From NCBI GenBank assembly GCA_946902985.2, contig OX336399.1, positions 160,580,411-160,644,410 on the forward strand: a stretch of 64,000 nucleotides of DNA, in the 5' to 3' direction. The notes under the pieces were generated by a model. The model searched no databases. It was not told the origin of the DNA and saw only the letters and a program-made list of their open reading frames with translations. Source of the stretch: Meconema thalassinum (Eukaryota; Arthropoda; Insecta; Orthoptera; Tettigoniidae). A program made the position numbers and the translations under genes. Shown here piece by piece: positions 63,500 to 64,000 of the stretch (position 1 is its first letter; each line of letters starts with the position of its first letter).

Positions 63500-64000
63500 A
63501 TGACATGTTGCCTTGTGGAAATACACAGTTTAGAAGCACAGTTGATCGACAAGTTGTTTCTTGTTTGTGGGCATTTCAAGCCAGAAAAATGAGTGATCTT
63601 GTTGATTTAAGTCAAGCAGTTATTGCAATTGTGGACTGTAATTTTATTGTGGATGTTCCAAATACGGAGGGAAGAGCAGACACGGCAGAAGTAGTGGGAG
63701 TGGAAGTAGTTGAACCCGTTGATAATGGAGTCGAAAGCAACTTCTTACGTCTGGTTAGAACATCCACATGCCAAAGGATCAAACCAAATAGAGTCGGCAG
63801 TTTATCAAAAACTGGCCGGCATAAATTTTAAAGGTGCAAAATGCTTCGGTTATTCTCTGATGGCTGTGGGGGACAGAACAAAAACGAGACTATGCTATCT
63901 CACTGGTTACAGCTCAAAGCTCCCGCATGTCTAGAGGAAATAGTGGGTCACTAATTTATCCCAACTGACAGAGTTTTTGGAAATATTGAACGGCAACTTC
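63500..64000 (+). pseudogene. Transposon-associated ORF remnant (DUF7869-like), running off the end
   Basis: The + strand reads SYVWLEHPHAKGSNQIESAV then YQKLAGINFKGAK (63735-63830). After a frameshift at about 63838 comes LRLFSDGCGGQNKNETML, then VGH, a stop, and FIPTDRVFGNIERQL to the window edge. The S-D-x-C-x-G-Q-N-K-N motif with x-D-R-x-F-G-x-I-E downstream is what I know from DUF7869-type RNase H-like proteins of multicopy arthropod elements. The frameshift and stop indicate a dead copy. Probably the same family as 48330-49139. Confidence 0.6.

Overview
This window is eukaryotic nuclear DNA, almost certainly from an insect or another arthropod with a large, repeat-rich genome. The only host coding sequence I can defend is exons with proper splice sites. 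Everything else is layered transposon debris: RTE- and Jockey-type LINEs, tRNA-derived SINEs, mariner/Tc1, hAT, piggyBac, Harbinger-like and Helitron remnants, and two minisatellites. No operons, rRNA genes, CRISPR arrays or bacterial features are present. I cannot name the species.

Host genes. (1) The terminal coding exon of TARBP1, the SpoU/TrmH-type tRNA 2'-O-methyltransferase, lies on the + strand at 8434-8581. (2) Two exons of a cytochrome c oxidase subunit 7A (COX7A / COX7A-related) gene lie on the - strand at 40170-39997 and 20812-20672. They join in phase 0 across an intron of about 19.2 kb. The two genes converge tail to tail about 12 kb apart. The first COX7A exon and all upstream TARBP1 exons were not found.

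Layout. 1-8.4 kb: LINE remnants, a 1.46-kb non-coding retroelement with a clear target-site duplication (TSD), and a tandem ~290-bp-unit repeat inside a Jockey-like LINE. 8.4-8.8 kb: TARBP1 exon and 3' flank. 9-20 kb: hAT, mariner and LINE remnants with many nested, TSD-bounded insertions. 19.6-20.6 kb: piggyBac remnant overlapping the COX7A 3' end. 20.8-40.0 kb: the COX7A intron. It holds a Harbinger-like MITE, a long-TIR Tc1/mariner-like fold-back split by a nearly intact RTE, a mariner, a second RTE copy, and a 33-bp minisatellite split by another RTE. That last RTE has an intact 969-codon ORF2 and a C2H2 zinc-finger gene fragment in its 3' region. 40-59.5 kb: LINE, Helitron, DDE-transposase, hAT and SINE fragments and a 44-bp AT palindrome. 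59.57-62.52 kb: a 2.95-kb GC-rich minisatellite of 21/32-bp units with a 223-bp higher-order period. 62.5-64 kb: a SINE and a transposon-associated ORF remnant running off the end.

How it fits together. The host exons are small islands. Most of the remaining sequence can be ordered in time because younger elements interrupt older ones and leave TSDs. I found no new enzymatic system. The most unusual observations are the RTE/zinc-finger chimera inside a minisatellite, the multi-frame-open satellites, and the COX7A 3' end, whose poly(A) signal seems to lie in piggyBac-derived DNA.
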